This document shows, piece by piece, positions 51,585-62,291 of a stretch of DNA of 64,000 nucleotides. The notes beneath the pieces are model-generated. The model was not told the origin of the DNA. It made no database searches and saw only the letters and a list, made by a program, of their open reading frames with translations. The position numbers and the translations under genes were made by a program. Source of the stretch: CAWGJC01 sp965276665 (GTDB lineage: Bacteria > Pseudomonadota > Alphaproteobacteria > Acetobacterales > Acetobacteraceae); contig OZ255620.1 in NCBI GenBank assembly GCA_965276665.1, forward strand, positions 1,798,001 to 1,862,000. Direction: 5' to 3'. Every line of letters starts with the position of its first letter. The stretch's first letter is position 1.

Positions 51585-52530
51585 GCTCGTCGGCGGCCAT
51601 GAGGTGAAAGCGCAGGCGGCGGAGATACTCGATCGGGTTCTTGCGGGTGACGAGCGCGGTGGCCGGCGTGTTCACCCAATCATAGAGACGGGTCAGCAGG
51701 AAGCGGATCGCGGCCCCCTGGCAGAGCACCGGCAGGGCGGCACGCTCCGCCGGAAGCAGCGGCCGCGCCGCGCCATAGGCGCTGAGCAGGGCCCGCGCCT
51801 TGGTGACGTTGAACGAGAAATCGGCCTCGAAGCACCAGGCATTGAGGCAGACCGCGAGGTCGTAGGCGAGGAGATCGGTTGCCGCGAAATAGAAATCGAT
51901 CAGGCCGGAGAGCCGACCTTCGAGGAAGAACACGTTGTCCGGAAAGAGGTCGGCATGGATATGGCCGCGCGGCAGGCCGGCTTCCGGCCAGGCGGGCAGG
52001 ATGCGGGCCAGCGCCGATTCGAGCTCCTCGCGAAGCCCCGGCTGCACCGCATCGGCGCCGGCGGCGCAGCGCGCCATCAGCTCGGGCCAGCCGGACGGGC
52101 CGAGCGCGTTGCGGCGCGTGGGCGTGTAATTCGCCCCCGCCTGGTGCAGCGCCGCCAGCGCCGCGCCGAGCGGCGCGCAATGCTCCGGCCGGGGACGGCG
52201 CGGCCATACGCCGGGCAGGAAGGTGGTGATCGCCGCCGGGCGTCCGACGAGGCTGCGCAGCGCAGCCCCGTCGCATCCGCGCACCGGCTGCGGGCAGGTG
52301 ACGCCGCCCCGCGCGAGGTGCTCCATCAGGCCGAGGAACCAGGGGAGCTCCGCCGGCGCCACGCGCTTCTCGTAGAGGGTGAGGATGAAATCCCCGGCCT
52401 CGGTGCGCAGCGAGTAGTTGCTGTTCTCAACCCCTTCGGCGATGCCGCGAAACGCGATCAGCGCGCCGATCTCGTACTCCGCCAGGAAGGCGGCGAGCGC
52501 CTCATCCGACACCTCGGTGTAGACGGCCAT
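51568..52530 (-). CDS. thrB: Homoserine kinase (ThrB, aminoglycoside phosphotransferase-like)
   Basis: This 320-residue type II homoserine kinase phosphorylates homoserine for threonine synthesis. It is unrelated to GHMP-type ThrB and has the APH fold: MAVYTEVSDEALAAFLAEYE, GVENSNYSLRTEAGDFILTL, catalytic HIHADLFPDNVFFLEGRLSG, metal-binding LIDFYFAATDLLAYDLAVCL. The ATG's A is the last base of the inverted terminal repeat of a family A element, and the AAAGG ribosome site eight bases upstream lies inside that repeat. An in-frame TTG at 52545 would also be inside it. Confidence 0.95.
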   Translation of the reverse strand: MAVYTEVSDEALAAFLAEYEIGALIAFRGIAEGVENSNYSLRTEAGDFILTLYEKRVAPAELPWFLGLMEHLARGGVTCPQPVRGCDGAALRSLVGRPAAITTFLPGVWPRRPRPEHCAPLGAALAALHQAGANYTPTRRNALGPSGWPELMARCAAGADAVQPGLREELESALARILPAWPEAGLPRGHIHADLFPDNVFFLEGRLSGLIDFYFAATDLLAYDLAVCLNAWCFEADFSFNVTKARALLSAYGAARPLLPAERAALPVLCQGAAIRFLLTRLYDWVNTPATALVTRKNPIEYLRRLRFHLMAADEHAYGL

Positions 52531-52677
52531 AAGAGTGCCTTTCAAAACCCTACTATGCTGGCCGTCTGACGCCGCTTTCCTGCGCGCCGGTGCTCACGGC
52601 CTTCCAGGCCGCTCCGCGCCGAGGCTCGAAACCGACGCCAGCGGACTCAGCCTAGCGGGTTTTGAAAGGCACTCTAA
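52530..52677 (-). mobile_element. MITE-like element family A, copy 2, between ispH and thrB
   Basis: This 148-bp non-coding element has near-perfect terminal inverted repeats (AGAGTGCCTTTCAAAACCC at the thrB side; the same reading in from the ispH side). The thrB-side flank is TA and the other AA. Its interior on the minus strand matches copy 1 (CTAGGC-GAGTC, CGGCGCGGAGCGGCCT, GTGAGCACCGG, GCATAG). It separates two genes that are adjacent in many alphaproteobacteria and supplies the thrB leader. Confidence 0.78.
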
Positions 52678-52723
52678 GTGACCGGTCAGAGCCCGCGACC
52701 GCCGGAGCGCATGCGGAAAGCCC

Positions 52724-53725
52724 TTAGGCGAGCGGCGCGGGAAGGCGGAAGGTGACGTTCTCGCGGACGAAGGAACGCTCCTCGATGGCGAGCGTGTAGC
52801 GTTCCGCGAGCATCGCCAGCAATTCCTGCACCAGCGCCTCCGGCGCGGAGGCGCCGGCGGTGATGCCGACGGTTCCCACGCCATCGAGATCCGCCCAGTC
52901 GAGCGAAGCGGCCTTTGGCAGCAGGATCGCGCGCTCGGCGCCGGCCCGCTCGGCGACCTCGCGCAGACGCTGCGAGTTGGAGGAATTGGCGCTGCCGATC
53001 ACCAGCACGAGGTCGCTGTCGGCGGCGATCGACTTGACCGCGCCCTGCCGGTTGGTGGTGGCGTAGCAGATATCCTCGCGCTTCGGCCCCTGGATCGCCG
53101 GGAAGCGCTCGCGCAGAATCGCGACGATCTCGGCCGTGTCGTCCACCGAGAGGGTGGTCTGGGTGATGAAGGCGAGGCGCGAGGGATCGGCCGGGGCGAC
53201 ACGCCGCGCCTCCTCGGCATTCTGCACCAGGGTGATCGCGCCGGGCGGGAGCTGGCCCATGGTGCCGACGACCTCCGGGTGCCCGGCATGGCCGAGCATC
53301 AGGATGTGCCGGCTCTCCGCGGTGCCGCCGGCGAAGTGGCGCTCCGCCTCGCGATGCACCTTACTGACCAGCGGGCAGGTCGCGTCCAGGTAATCGAGCT
53401 GGCGGCGCTCGGCCTCCTGCGGCACGGATTTCGGCACGCCATGGGCGGAGAACACGACATGCGCCTCGGACGGGACCTCGTCGAGATCCTCGACGAAGAT
53501 CGCGCCCTGTCGCTCCAGCGCCTCGACGACGCTGCGGTTATGGACGATCTCGTGGCGCACATAGACCGGCGCCCCGTACCGGCGGAGCGCCTCCTCGACC
53601 ACCCGGATGGCGCGATCCACCCCGGCGCAGAAGCCGCGGGGGCCGGCGAGCAGCACGTTCAGCGTAGGGCGCGACAGCGTCTTTCCTTTCGCTCTGCCGA
53701 CGCGCAATAGAGCACGGTCATGCAA
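52724..53725 (-). CDS. ispH: 4-hydroxy-3-methylbut-2-enyl diphosphate reductase
   Basis: IspH (LytB) is the last MEP-pathway enzyme, making IPP and DMAPP with a 4Fe-4S cluster. Cluster cysteines are in VLLAGPRGFCAGVDRAIRVV, DYLDATCPLVSKVHREAERH and REDICYATTNRQGAVKSIA. HEIVHNRSVVEALERQGAIF, VFSAHGVPKSVPQEAERRQL and VIGSANSSNSQRLREVAERA complete the family core. The start is uncertain: homology begins at about SRPTLNVLL. TTG at 53725 and 53707 are possible, and a CTG at 53677 has a good AAGGAAAG site. No ATG is available in this frame. Confidence 0.94.
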   Translation of the reverse strand: MHDRALLRVGRAKGKTLSRPTLNVLLAGPRGFCAGVDRAIRVVEEALRRYGAPVYVRHEIVHNRSVVEALERQGAIFVEDLDEVPSEAHVVFSAHGVPKSVPQEAERRQLDYLDATCPLVSKVHREAERHFAGGTAESRHILMLGHAGHPEVVGTMGQLPPGAITLVQNAEEARRVAPADPSRLAFITQTTLSVDDTAEIVAILRERFPAIQGPKREDICYATTNRQGAVKSIAADSDLVLVIGSANSSNSQRLREVAERAGAERAILLPKAASLDWADLDGVGTVGITAGASAPEALVQELLAMLAERYTLAIEERSFVRENVTFRLPAPLA

Positions 53726-53779
53726 GCCGGCACCAGCCCTCGCTCCCTCCCGAACCCCCGATCCTGCCCGGAGTCAGCC

Positions 53780-54340
53780 ATGCGGTTTCCGCTCCGCCCC
53801 GCAACCAATCCGGCGGCGTTCCTGCGCGCCGCCTGCCTGCTCGCGCCGCTCGGTCTCGCCGCTTGCGGCGGCGGCGGGTCGGCGGCGCGATTCCCGCCGC
53901 CCTGCCCGCATCCGGCGATCCTGCCCGAATCGGGGGATCTGCATCTCTTTCGCGGCGCCGGGCGGGACATCACCGATCAGATGCTGAGCGCGCGCATCGA
54001 GGGGATCGACGGCGCCTGCTCGCCGGGCGGCCGGGCGGCGACCAACGTGCAGCTCATCATCGACTTCTCCGCCGATCGCGGTCCCGCCGCGCCGAGCCGG
54101 GTCGCCGACATCCCGTGGTTCATCGGCGTCGCCCAGGGCGACCGCATTCTCGACCGCCAGGCCTATGTGCTGCACGCCGTCTTCCCACCCAATGCCGACC
54201 ACGTGACGCTGCAGAGCAATCCGATCCATCTCAAGCTGCCCACCTCCGACAAGGTCAGCGCCGCCGCCTATACGGTCTGGGTCGCGTTCCAGCTCACGCC
54301 CGACGAGATCTCCATCAATCGGACGACTCCTTCTCGCTAG
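53780..54340 (+). CDS. Putative lipoprotein of unknown function
   Basis: The 186-residue protein begins with a lipoprotein signal (FLRAACLLAPLGLAACGGGG; lipobox L-A-A-C at about residue 29). The mature part has PPPCPHPAILPESGDLHLFR, SARIEGIDGACSPGGRAATN and NVQLIIDFSADRGPAAPSR, then DIPWFIGVAQGDRILDRQAY, and ends with AAYTVWVAFQLTPDEISINR. Two extra Cys could form a disulfide. Predominantly beta, periplasm-facing. No family name is recognised. CGGAG lies ahead of the ATG; it is divergent from ispH. A perfect 12-bp hairpin follows. Confidence 0.8.
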   Translation: MRFPLRPATNPAAFLRAACLLAPLGLAACGGGGSAARFPPPCPHPAILPESGDLHLFRGAGRDITDQMLSARIEGIDGACSPGGRAATNVQLIIDFSADRGPAAPSRVADIPWFIGVAQGDRILDRQAYVLHAVFPPNADHVTLQSNPIHLKLPTSDKVSAAAYTVWVAFQLTPDEISINRTTPSR

Positions 54341-54349
54341 AGTTGTTGC

Positions 54350-54376
54350 CCACACTGCCCGAATCGGGCAGTGTGG
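54350..54376 (+). terminator. Perfect 12-bp hairpin after the lipoprotein gene
   Basis: CCACACTGCCCG and CGGGCAGTGTGG flank a three-base loop AAT ten bases past the stop codon. No T-run follows, so it may protect the 3' end or help termination rather than act as a full intrinsic terminator. It separates the lipoprotein gene from the glycine riboswitch. Confidence 0.55.
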
Positions 54377-54395
54377 CTCGCCCAAACCACTCCAC

Positions 54396-54588
54396 GCGGG
54401 AGAGAGCAGGTTCCGACCTGCCGCCGAAGGCGCAACCGGCCCCCGGAAACGCTCAGGCAAAAGGACCGCGACGGAGAGCAGGGTCTCTGGAAAGCCGGTG
54501 CCGGGCTCGCCCGTCGCCGCACCGACGGAGTAAGGGCGCGGCGGCGACGCCGCTTCCGAATCTCTCAGGTCTCCGCGACAGAGGGGGG
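54396..54588 (+). promoter_or_regulatory. Tandem glycine riboswitch upstream of gcvTHP
   Basis: Aptamer 1 (54396-54469) shows GCGGGAGAGAG, GCCGCCGAAGGCGCAACC and CGCTCAGGCAAAAGGACCGC, closed by GCGG/CCGC. Aptamer 2 (54484-54588) shows CTCTGG, CACCGACGGAGTAAG and TCTCTCAGGTCTCCGCGACAG, closed by CTCTG/CAGAG. These are the conserved cores of the glycine (gcvT) riboswitch in its cooperative two-aptamer form. In known cases glycine binding turns on the glycine cleavage genes. Aptamer 2 has a longer GC-rich P3 arm and departs from the core consensus (ACGGAG for GAAGGG; TCTCCGC in place of CAAAAGG). gcvT starts 50 bases after. Confidence 0.93.
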
Positions 54589-54637
54589 TCGTGCCCGTCG
54601 GCAATCACGCCGGCGGCCGATCACGCCGGGGGCCTGA

Positions 54638-55768
54638 TTGTCCGAATTCCTGCCAGACGAGATCGGTCCAGCCGAGCCTTCCGAGCCGAAGACCGTCCCG
54701 CTTGACGCCCTGCATCGTCGGCTCGGGGCCCGCATGGTCGTGTTCGCCGGCTATTGGATGCCGGTGCAGTACCCCGCCGGCATCCTCGCCGAGCATCTGC
54801 ATTGCCGCTCCGGCGCCGCGCTGTTCGACGTGTCTCATATGGGCCAGGCGAGTCTCTCGGCCGACGCGATCCCCGCGCTCGAACGCCTCGTCCCCGGCGA
54901 TCTCACGGGGCTCGCGCGGAACCGCCAGCGCTACACGCTGCTGATGAACGAGGCCGGCGGCATCATCGACGATCTGATGGTGACGAATGCCGGCGAGCGA
55001 CTGCTGCTCGTGGTCAATGCGAGCCGGCGGGAGGCGGATTACACGCATCTGGCGAAGACGCTCGGCGAGGACGCGCTCACCCAGCACGACGACCGCGCGC
55101 TGCTCGCGCTGCAGGGGCCGGAGGCTGCCGCGGTGCTCGGCCGGCTCGCCCCGGAGGCCGCCTCGCTTCCCTTCATGGGCGCGGCCGCCACCAGGATCGG
55201 CGGTATCGAATGCTGGGTCACCCGCTCGGGCTATACCGGCGAGGACGGGTTCGAGATCTCGGTCGCCGCTGCGGAGGCCGAGTCGCTGGCCGAGCGGCTG
55301 CTCGGGGAGGCAGACGTGAAGCCGGCCGGGCTCGGCGCGCGCGACAGCCTCCGCCTCGAAGCCGGGCTGCCGCTCTACGGCAACGACATCGACGAGCTCA
55401 CCACCCCGGTCGAGGCCGGACTTTCCTGGACCATCGGCAAGCGAAGGCGGGAAGCCTGGGATTTCCCGGGCGCCGCCGCGGTGCGCGACGAGCTCACGCA
55501 CTCTCCGCATCGCCGCCGCGTCGGCATCCAGCCGGAAGAACGGGCGCCCGCCCGCGCCGGCACCGAGATCGTCGCCGGCGACGGCACCGCCGCCGGCACG
55601 GTGACCTCCGGCGGGTTCGGACCGAGCGTGAACGGGCCGGTCGCGATGGGCTATGTCCGCCGCGACCTCGCCGCGCTGGGCACGCCGCTCTTCCTCTCCG
55701 TCCGCGGCCGGCAGATGCCCGCCCGCGTGGTCAAGCTCCCCTTTGTCCCCCATCGCTACGTGCGCTGA
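54638..55768 (+). CDS. gcvT: Glycine cleavage system T protein (aminomethyltransferase)
   Basis: GcvT releases ammonia from the aminomethyl-lipoyl H protein and passes the methylene to tetrahydrofolate. The 376 residues contain LHRRLGARMVVFAGYWMPVQ, RSGAALFDVSHMGQASLS, NEAGGIIDDLMVTNAGERLL, the folate-site SGYTGEDGFEISVAAAEAES, GLGARDSLRLEAGLPLYGND and the C-terminal GFGPSVNGPVAMGYV. The start is the TTG at 54638 with GGGGG ahead. It is first in gcvT-gcvH-gcvP behind the glycine riboswitch. gcvH follows after 11 bases. Confidence 0.96.
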   Translation: MSEFLPDEIGPAEPSEPKTVPLDALHRRLGARMVVFAGYWMPVQYPAGILAEHLHCRSGAALFDVSHMGQASLSADAIPALERLVPGDLTGLARNRQRYTLLMNEAGGIIDDLMVTNAGERLLLVVNASRREADYTHLAKTLGEDALTQHDDRALLALQGPEAAAVLGRLAPEAASLPFMGAAATRIGGIECWVTRSGYTGEDGFEISVAAAEAESLAERLLGEADVKPAGLGARDSLRLEAGLPLYGNDIDELTTPVEAGLSWTIGKRRREAWDFPGAAAVRDELTHSPHRRRVGIQPEERAPARAGTEIVAGDGTAAGTVTSGGFGPSVNGPVAMGYVRRDLAALGTPLFLSVRGRQMPARVVKLPFVPHRYVR

Positions 55769-55779
55769 AGGAATCGCCC

Positions 55780-56153
55780 ATGACCGATCTGCGTTTCACG
55801 AAGGATCACGAATGGGTCAGCCTGGATGGTGATCAGGCGACCGTCGGGATCACCGAGCATGCCCAGCAATCGCTCGGCGACCTCGTCTTCGTCGAGTTGC
55901 CGGAAGCCGGCCGCGCCGTCGCCGCGGGCGAGGCCTGCGCCGTGGTGGAGAGCGTGAAGGCGGCCTCGGATGTCTATGCGCCGCTGCCCGGCCGCGTCAC
56001 CGAGACCAACGCCGCGATCGTCGAGGATCCTGCGCTGGTCAATCGCGAGCCCGCCGGCAACGGCTGGTTCTTCCGTCTGAGGCTCGATGCGGGGGCCGAT
56101 CTCTCGTCGCTGATGGACGAGGCGGCCTACGCGAAATTCGTGGAGGAACGCTG

Positions 56154-56154
<1 letters not shown>
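55780..56154 (+). CDS. gcvH: Glycine cleavage system H protein
   Basis: The 124-residue lipoyl carrier shuttles the aminomethyl group between P and T proteins. It has LRFTKDHEWVSLDGDQATVG, ITEHAQQSLGDLVFVELPEA, the lipoyl-lysine segment VVESVKAASDVYAPLPG (Lys60) and NREPAGNGWFFRLRLDAGAD. It is full length, with GAAGGA ahead of the ATG. The stop overlaps the gcvP start by one base. Lipoylation needs LipA/LipB, not encoded in the window. Confidence 0.97.
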
Positions 56155-59021
<2,867 letters not shown>

Positions 59022-59024
<3 letters not shown>

Positions 59025-59050
59025 GCATTTTCAGTTAAGTCGGCGCCGGA
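59022..59050. repeat. Solo end of repeat family B at the gcvP stop
   Basis: TAAGCATTTTCAGTTAAG followed by TCGGCGCCGG matches, with one base missing, the right end of family B copy 1 read inward. The gcvP stop codon TAA is its first three bases. The opposite end is not found next to it. Confidence 0.7.
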
Positions 59051-59072
59051 TCGAGTTTCCGGCCGGCCGCGA

Positions 59073-59119
59073 GAGCATCATCCGTTCGAACGGCATCGTT
59101 CGAGCGGATAAAGATGCTC
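59073..59119. repeat. Long hairpin downstream of gcvP
   Basis: GAGCATC...GATGCTC encloses TCCGTTCGAACG and CGTTCGAGCGGA, which pair over 12 bp with one mismatch around a four-base loop GCAT. It lies between the family B fragment and the full family B copy. It could stabilise or end the gcv transcript; there is no T-run. Confidence 0.5.
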
Positions 59120-59134
59120 GCCAAAACAGAAAGC

Positions 59135-59258
59135 TAGAGCGTTTGCACCTTCGGTGGAGGGCGCCGGCCCTCGCCCCCGCCCGCCCCCAACGCGAGTATA
59201 GTTTTGCAGGGGGCCGGGCGGGGGCGAGGGCCGGCGCCGACTTAACTGAAATGCTCTA
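59135..59258 (+). mobile_element. MITE-like element family B, copy 2
   Basis: This 124-bp non-coding element runs from TAGAGCGTTT to AAATGCTCTA. It has the same CACCTTCGGTGGAG box, CGCCGGCCCTCGCCCCCGCC arms, CGCGAGTATA centre and GACTTAACTGAAATGCT end as the copy at 49408. It sits between gcvP and purK, which converge. Confidence 0.78.
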
Positions 59259-59279
59259 GAACCGGGACGGCGCTTTAGC

Positions 59280-60407
59280 TCAGTCTCGCAGCAGGCCGTT
59301 CAACGATGCGCGGACGCCGAATTCGCCGGGCAGCGCGCCACGCGGAAACAGGCGCGTGACATGGCCCATCTTCCGCCCTGGCCGGGCTTCCGCCTTGCCG
59401 TAGAGATGCGCGATCAGCCCTTGCGTGGCGAGGATTTCGGGCCAGAGCGCGGTCTCTTCCGGGCCGACGAGGTTCTTCATCACCGCGTCGGCGTGGCGGC
59501 TGGCTTCCGGGAGCGGCAGGCCGGCGACGGCGCGGATATGCAGCTCGAACTGGCTGGCCGGGCAGGCCTCGATCGTCCAGTGGCCGGAATTATGCGGCCT
59601 CGGGGCGATCTCGTTGGCGAGCACGCGGCCATCCCGATCGACGAACATCTCGACCGCCAGCAGGCCGACAAGGCCGAGCGCGCCCGCGACCTCCCGGCCG
59701 ATCATGCCGGCGCGGGCGGCGATTCCCGGCGTGACGCGGGCGGGTGCCAGGGTCAGGTCGAGAATGCCGTCGCGATGGCGGTTCTCCACCGCGTCGAAGG
59801 CGGCGAGCGTGCCGTCCGCGCCGCGCGCCACCACGACGCTCATCTCGCAGGCGAAATCAACGAAGCCTTCGAGGATCAGCGGGTGCGGCGCAAGGCTCTC
59901 CCAGGCGGCGTCGAGATCGGCGGGATCGCGCAGCATCGCCTGACCCTTGCCGTCATAGCCGAGCCGGGTGGTCTTGAGGATCGCCGGCAGGCCGAGCGCG
60001 GCGACAGCTTGGTCGAGCTCCTCCCGCGCGCCGATCTCGCGCCACGGCGCGGTCGGGATGCCGGCGGCATTGAGGAAGGACTTCTCGGCGACGCGGTCCT
60101 GGCTGATGCGGAGCACGCCGGGCGCCGGGCGGACCGGACGGAGGGAGGCCAGCAGGTCGAGCCCGGCGGCGCTGACATTCTCGAACTCGAAGGTGACGAC
60201 GTCGACCTGCGCGGCGAAGTCGCGCAGCGCCGCCGGGTCCTCGTAATCGCCGATCGTGGCGCCGGCGGAGACCAGGGCGGCGGGACTGTCGCGCTCCGGC
60301 GTGAGCACGTGGCAGCGGAAGCCGAGCCGGGCGGCCGCCATCGCCGACATCCGGCCGAGCTGGCCGCCGCCGACAATGCCGATGGTGGCGTTGGACGGAA
60401 GGATCAC
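59280..60407 (-). CDS. purK: N5-carboxyaminoimidazole ribonucleotide synthase
   Basis: PurK uses ATP and bicarbonate to carboxylate AIR to N5-CAIR in purine synthesis. The 375-residue ATP-grasp protein has the start ATIGIVGGGQLGRMSAMAAA, VDVVTFEFENVSAAGLDLLA, ISQDRVAEKSFLNAAGIPTA, KTTRLGYDGKGQAMLRDPAD, the FVDFACEMSVVVARGADG segment, VEMFVDRDGRVLANEIAPRP and HNSGHWTIEACPASQFELHI. The start is a GTG at 60407, five bases after the purE stop. A frame open further upstream lies inside purE and is not needed. Confidence 0.96.
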   Translation of the reverse strand: MILPSNATIGIVGGGQLGRMSAMAAARLGFRCHVLTPERDSPAALVSAGATIGDYEDPAALRDFAAQVDVVTFEFENVSAAGLDLLASLRPVRPAPGVLRISQDRVAEKSFLNAAGIPTAPWREIGAREELDQAVAALGLPAILKTTRLGYDGKGQAMLRDPADLDAAWESLAPHPLILEGFVDFACEMSVVVARGADGTLAAFDAVENRHRDGILDLTLAPARVTPGIAARAGMIGREVAGALGLVGLLAVEMFVDRDGRVLANEIAPRPHNSGHWTIEACPASQFELHIRAVAGLPLPEASRHADAVMKNLVGPEETALWPEILATQGLIAHLYGKAEARPGRKMGHVTRLFPRGALPGEFGVRASLNGLLRD

Positions 60408-60412
60408 TTCGG

Positions 60413-60910
60413 TCAGGCGGTCTCGGCTGGGGTCTCGGGCACGGCGGCGGCTTGCGCCGCCCGCCATGCATCCAGCCGCCGAGTGAGGTCGGGATCCGCG
60501 AGCGAGAGGATGGAGGCCGCGAGAAGCGCCGCGTTCACCGCGCCGGCGCGGCCGATCGCGAGCGTGCCGACGGGGATGCCGGCCGGCATCTGCACGATGG
60601 AAAGCAGGCTGTCCATGCCCTTGAGCGCGTGGCTTTCCATCGGGACGCCGAGCACGGGCAGGCTGGTCCAGGCGGCGCACATGCCGGGGAGATGGGCCGC
60701 CCCGCCGGCGCCGGCGATGATGACGCGAAGCCCCCGGCTGCGGCCCGTCCGCGCATATTCGGCAAGGCGGTCGGGCGTGCGGTGCGCGGAGACCAGGCGC
60801 GTCTCGTGCGGGACGTCGAGCGCGGCCAGCGTCTCGGCGGCGTGGCGCATGGTCGGCCAGTCCGACTGGCTGCCCATGATGACCCCGACGACGGGCCCCT
60901 CTCGATTCAA
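60413..60910 (-). CDS. purE: N5-carboxyaminoimidazole ribonucleotide mutase
   Basis: This class I PurE moves the carboxylate of N5-CAIR to give CAIR. The 165-residue chain has VVGVIMGSQSDWPTMRHAAE, VPHETRLVSAHRTPDRLAEY, the flexible IIAGAGGAAHLPGMCAAWTS, LPVLGVPMESHALKGMDSLL and SIVQMPAGIPVGTLAIGRAG. Start: a TTG at 60910 that overlaps the DUF465 stop (TTGA). It works directly with PurK, which follows it. Confidence 0.97.
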   Translation of the reverse strand: MNREGPVVGVIMGSQSDWPTMRHAAETLAALDVPHETRLVSAHRTPDRLAEYARTGRSRGLRVIIAGAGGAAHLPGMCAAWTSLPVLGVPMESHALKGMDSLLSIVQMPAGIPVGTLAIGRAGAVNAALLAASILSLADPDLTRRLDAWRAAQAAAVPETPAETA

Positions 60911-61107
60911 GCGATGTTATCCGGGATCAGGCGGCTTTCCAGCCAGGAGATCTCGTCCTTCAGCAGAAGCTTGCGCTTCTTGAGGCGCTGGATGTGAAGC
61001 TGGTCCAGCCCCTGCTCGGCCAGGCGGGCGATGACGGTGTCGAGATCCCGGTGCTCGCTCCGCAATTCGTGAAGCTTGCGCAGCAGGGTGTCGCGATCGG
61101 TCAGCAT
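60907..61107 (-). CDS. DUF465 (YdcH-like) small coiled-coil protein
   Basis: This 66-residue, highly charged helical protein resembles YdcH/DUF465: LLRKLHELRSEHRDLDTVIA, then LDQLHIQRLKKRKLLLKDEI with the typical L-K-K-x-K-L-x-L-K-D-E. It is cytosolic with an unknown role. It is coupled to purE by a four-base overlap. A second DUF465 protein is encoded about 200 bp away on the other strand. Confidence 0.88.
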   Translation of the reverse strand: MLTDRDTLLRKLHELRSEHRDLDTVIARLAEQGLDQLHIQRLKKRKLLLKDEISWLESRLIPDNIA

Positions 61108-61311
61108 CGCCAGGGGTTCAGCATCGGGAGGGGGTCAGCATAGCGCGGCGATCAACATCGGCGGCGCTCTTAGCACGGTTGCCTGCGCGCACCTATCAGG
61201 GCTCGCGAGATCGCGCGCGATTCGTTTGGCGCCCCGGCCCTATCTTGTCATAGGCTTGCCACGTGTCCGAGCGCCATGTGGCGACGGCCATGCTGAGAGG
61301 AAGGAGGCACC

Positions 61312-61485
61312 ATGAGCCTGCAGTCTCGCATCGACAGCCTGAAGGATCGCCATATGAGTCTCGAAGCGCGCATTGCGGCCGAGGACCAGCGGCCGCGTCC
61401 GGATGACGCGGTGATGACCCGGATGAAGCTCGAGAAGCTGCGGCTGAAGGAGGAGATGGAGCGTCTGCGCGACCGGCGGGACTAG
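61312..61485 (+). CDS. Second DUF465 (YdcH-like) small protein
   Basis: This 57-residue frame reads MSLQSRIDSLKDRHMSLEAR, then IAAEDQRPRPDDAVMTRMKL and EKLRLKEEMERLRDRRD. It is a two-helix coiled-coil of the DUF465 type (K-L-x-L-K-E-E-M). GGAAGGAGG lies six bases before the ATG, a strong ribosome site. It is divergent from the DUF465-purE-purK genes and ends at a good terminator shared with trcR. Confidence 0.85.
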   Translation: MSLQSRIDSLKDRHMSLEARIAAEDQRPRPDDAVMTRMKLEKLRLKEEMERLRDRRD

Positions 61486-61498
61486 CTCTCCTGCGGCA

Positions 61499-61528
61499 AA
61501 CTCCGGCGCTCTGAGCGCCGGAGTTTTC
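61499..61528 (+). terminator. Intrinsic terminator between DUF465 and trcR
   Basis: AACTCCGGCGCT and AGCGCCGGAGTT form a perfect 12-bp stem with loop CTG, followed by TTC. On the opposite strand the stem is followed by TGCCGCAGG, so it serves mainly the plus-strand gene. Confidence 0.8.
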
Positions 61529-61570
61529 GGACGCTATCGTAGGCGGCCCCGGATTTCAGGCAGCCCAGCT

Positions 61571-62149
61571 TCAGGCCGCCTCGTCGGCTTCCGGCGGTGG
61601 CGGCATCGGGACGGCATGCCCCTCGCGGGCGAGGCGGTCGTTGGCCTGCGCGACCATCGCATTCAGGTCGGTCTGGCTGCAAAGCCCCAGGATCACCGGG
61701 TCGCGCGGCTTGATGTTGGTGCTGTTCCAATGCGTCCGGTCGCGCACCTTGGCGATCGTGTCCTTGGTGGTGCCGAGCAGCTTCACGACCTGCGCCTCGG
61801 AGAGCTGGGGGAAGTTGCGAAGCACGAAGGCGATCGCGTCCGGCCGGTCATTGCGTTTCGCGACGGGCGTGTAGCGGGCGCCGCGCGACCGGCGGGGGAC
61901 CACGGTCGCCCGCGGCGAGAGCCGCAGCCGCGCCTCCGGATCCGCCTCGCAGCGCGCGATCTCCTCGCTGGTGAGCTGACTGTTGGCCACCGGATCATAG
62001 CCAACGATGCCGGCCGCGACCTCGCCATCGGCGATCGCCTGCACCTCAAGCGGGTGCATGCCGCAGAAATCGGCGATCTGGGTGAAGGTCAGCGCGGTCT
62101 TCTCGATGAGCCAGACGGCGGTCGCCTTCGGCATCAGGGGCATGGTCAT
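61571..62149 (-). CDS. trcR: DUF1013 cell-cycle transcriptional regulator TrcR
   Basis: The 192-residue protein is colinear with the alphaproteobacterial DUF1013 family, named TrcR in Caulobacter-type annotations. It starts MTMPLMPKATAVWLIEKTAL and has TFTQIADFCGMHPLEVQAIA (a first HTH), DPVANSQLTSEEIARCEADP, and a second HTH FPQLSEAQVVKLLGTTKDTI, then VRDRTHWNSTNIKPRDPVIL and a Pro-rich tail. The ATG at 62149 is chosen by family start; the upstream frame is open but unconserved. It is divergent from the DUF1192 gene. Confidence 0.9.
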   Translation of the reverse strand: MTMPLMPKATAVWLIEKTALTFTQIADFCGMHPLEVQAIADGEVAAGIVGYDPVANSQLTSEEIARCEADPEARLRLSPRATVVPRRSRGARYTPVAKRNDRPDAIAFVLRNFPQLSEAQVVKLLGTTKDTIAKVRDRTHWNSTNIKPRDPVILGLCSQTDLNAMVAQANDRLAREGHAVPMPPPPEADEAA

Positions 62150-62291
62150 TGCGGAAAACCCTCTCGCTCCGCCCTGCCGGCTTGCTCGGTCACCGGACGG
62201 ATAAATATGTCTGATTCCAGGCATATGGACATTCGGCCCGGTCAGGGTCAAGGCGATGATCACGGTGGTGAAGACCGGAAGGGAGACGGGT

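Noticed and set aside
59280..60680. Longer purK start inside purE
   Set aside because: The extra N-terminal residues are Arg-rich shadow of purE; homology begins at the GTG at 60407.
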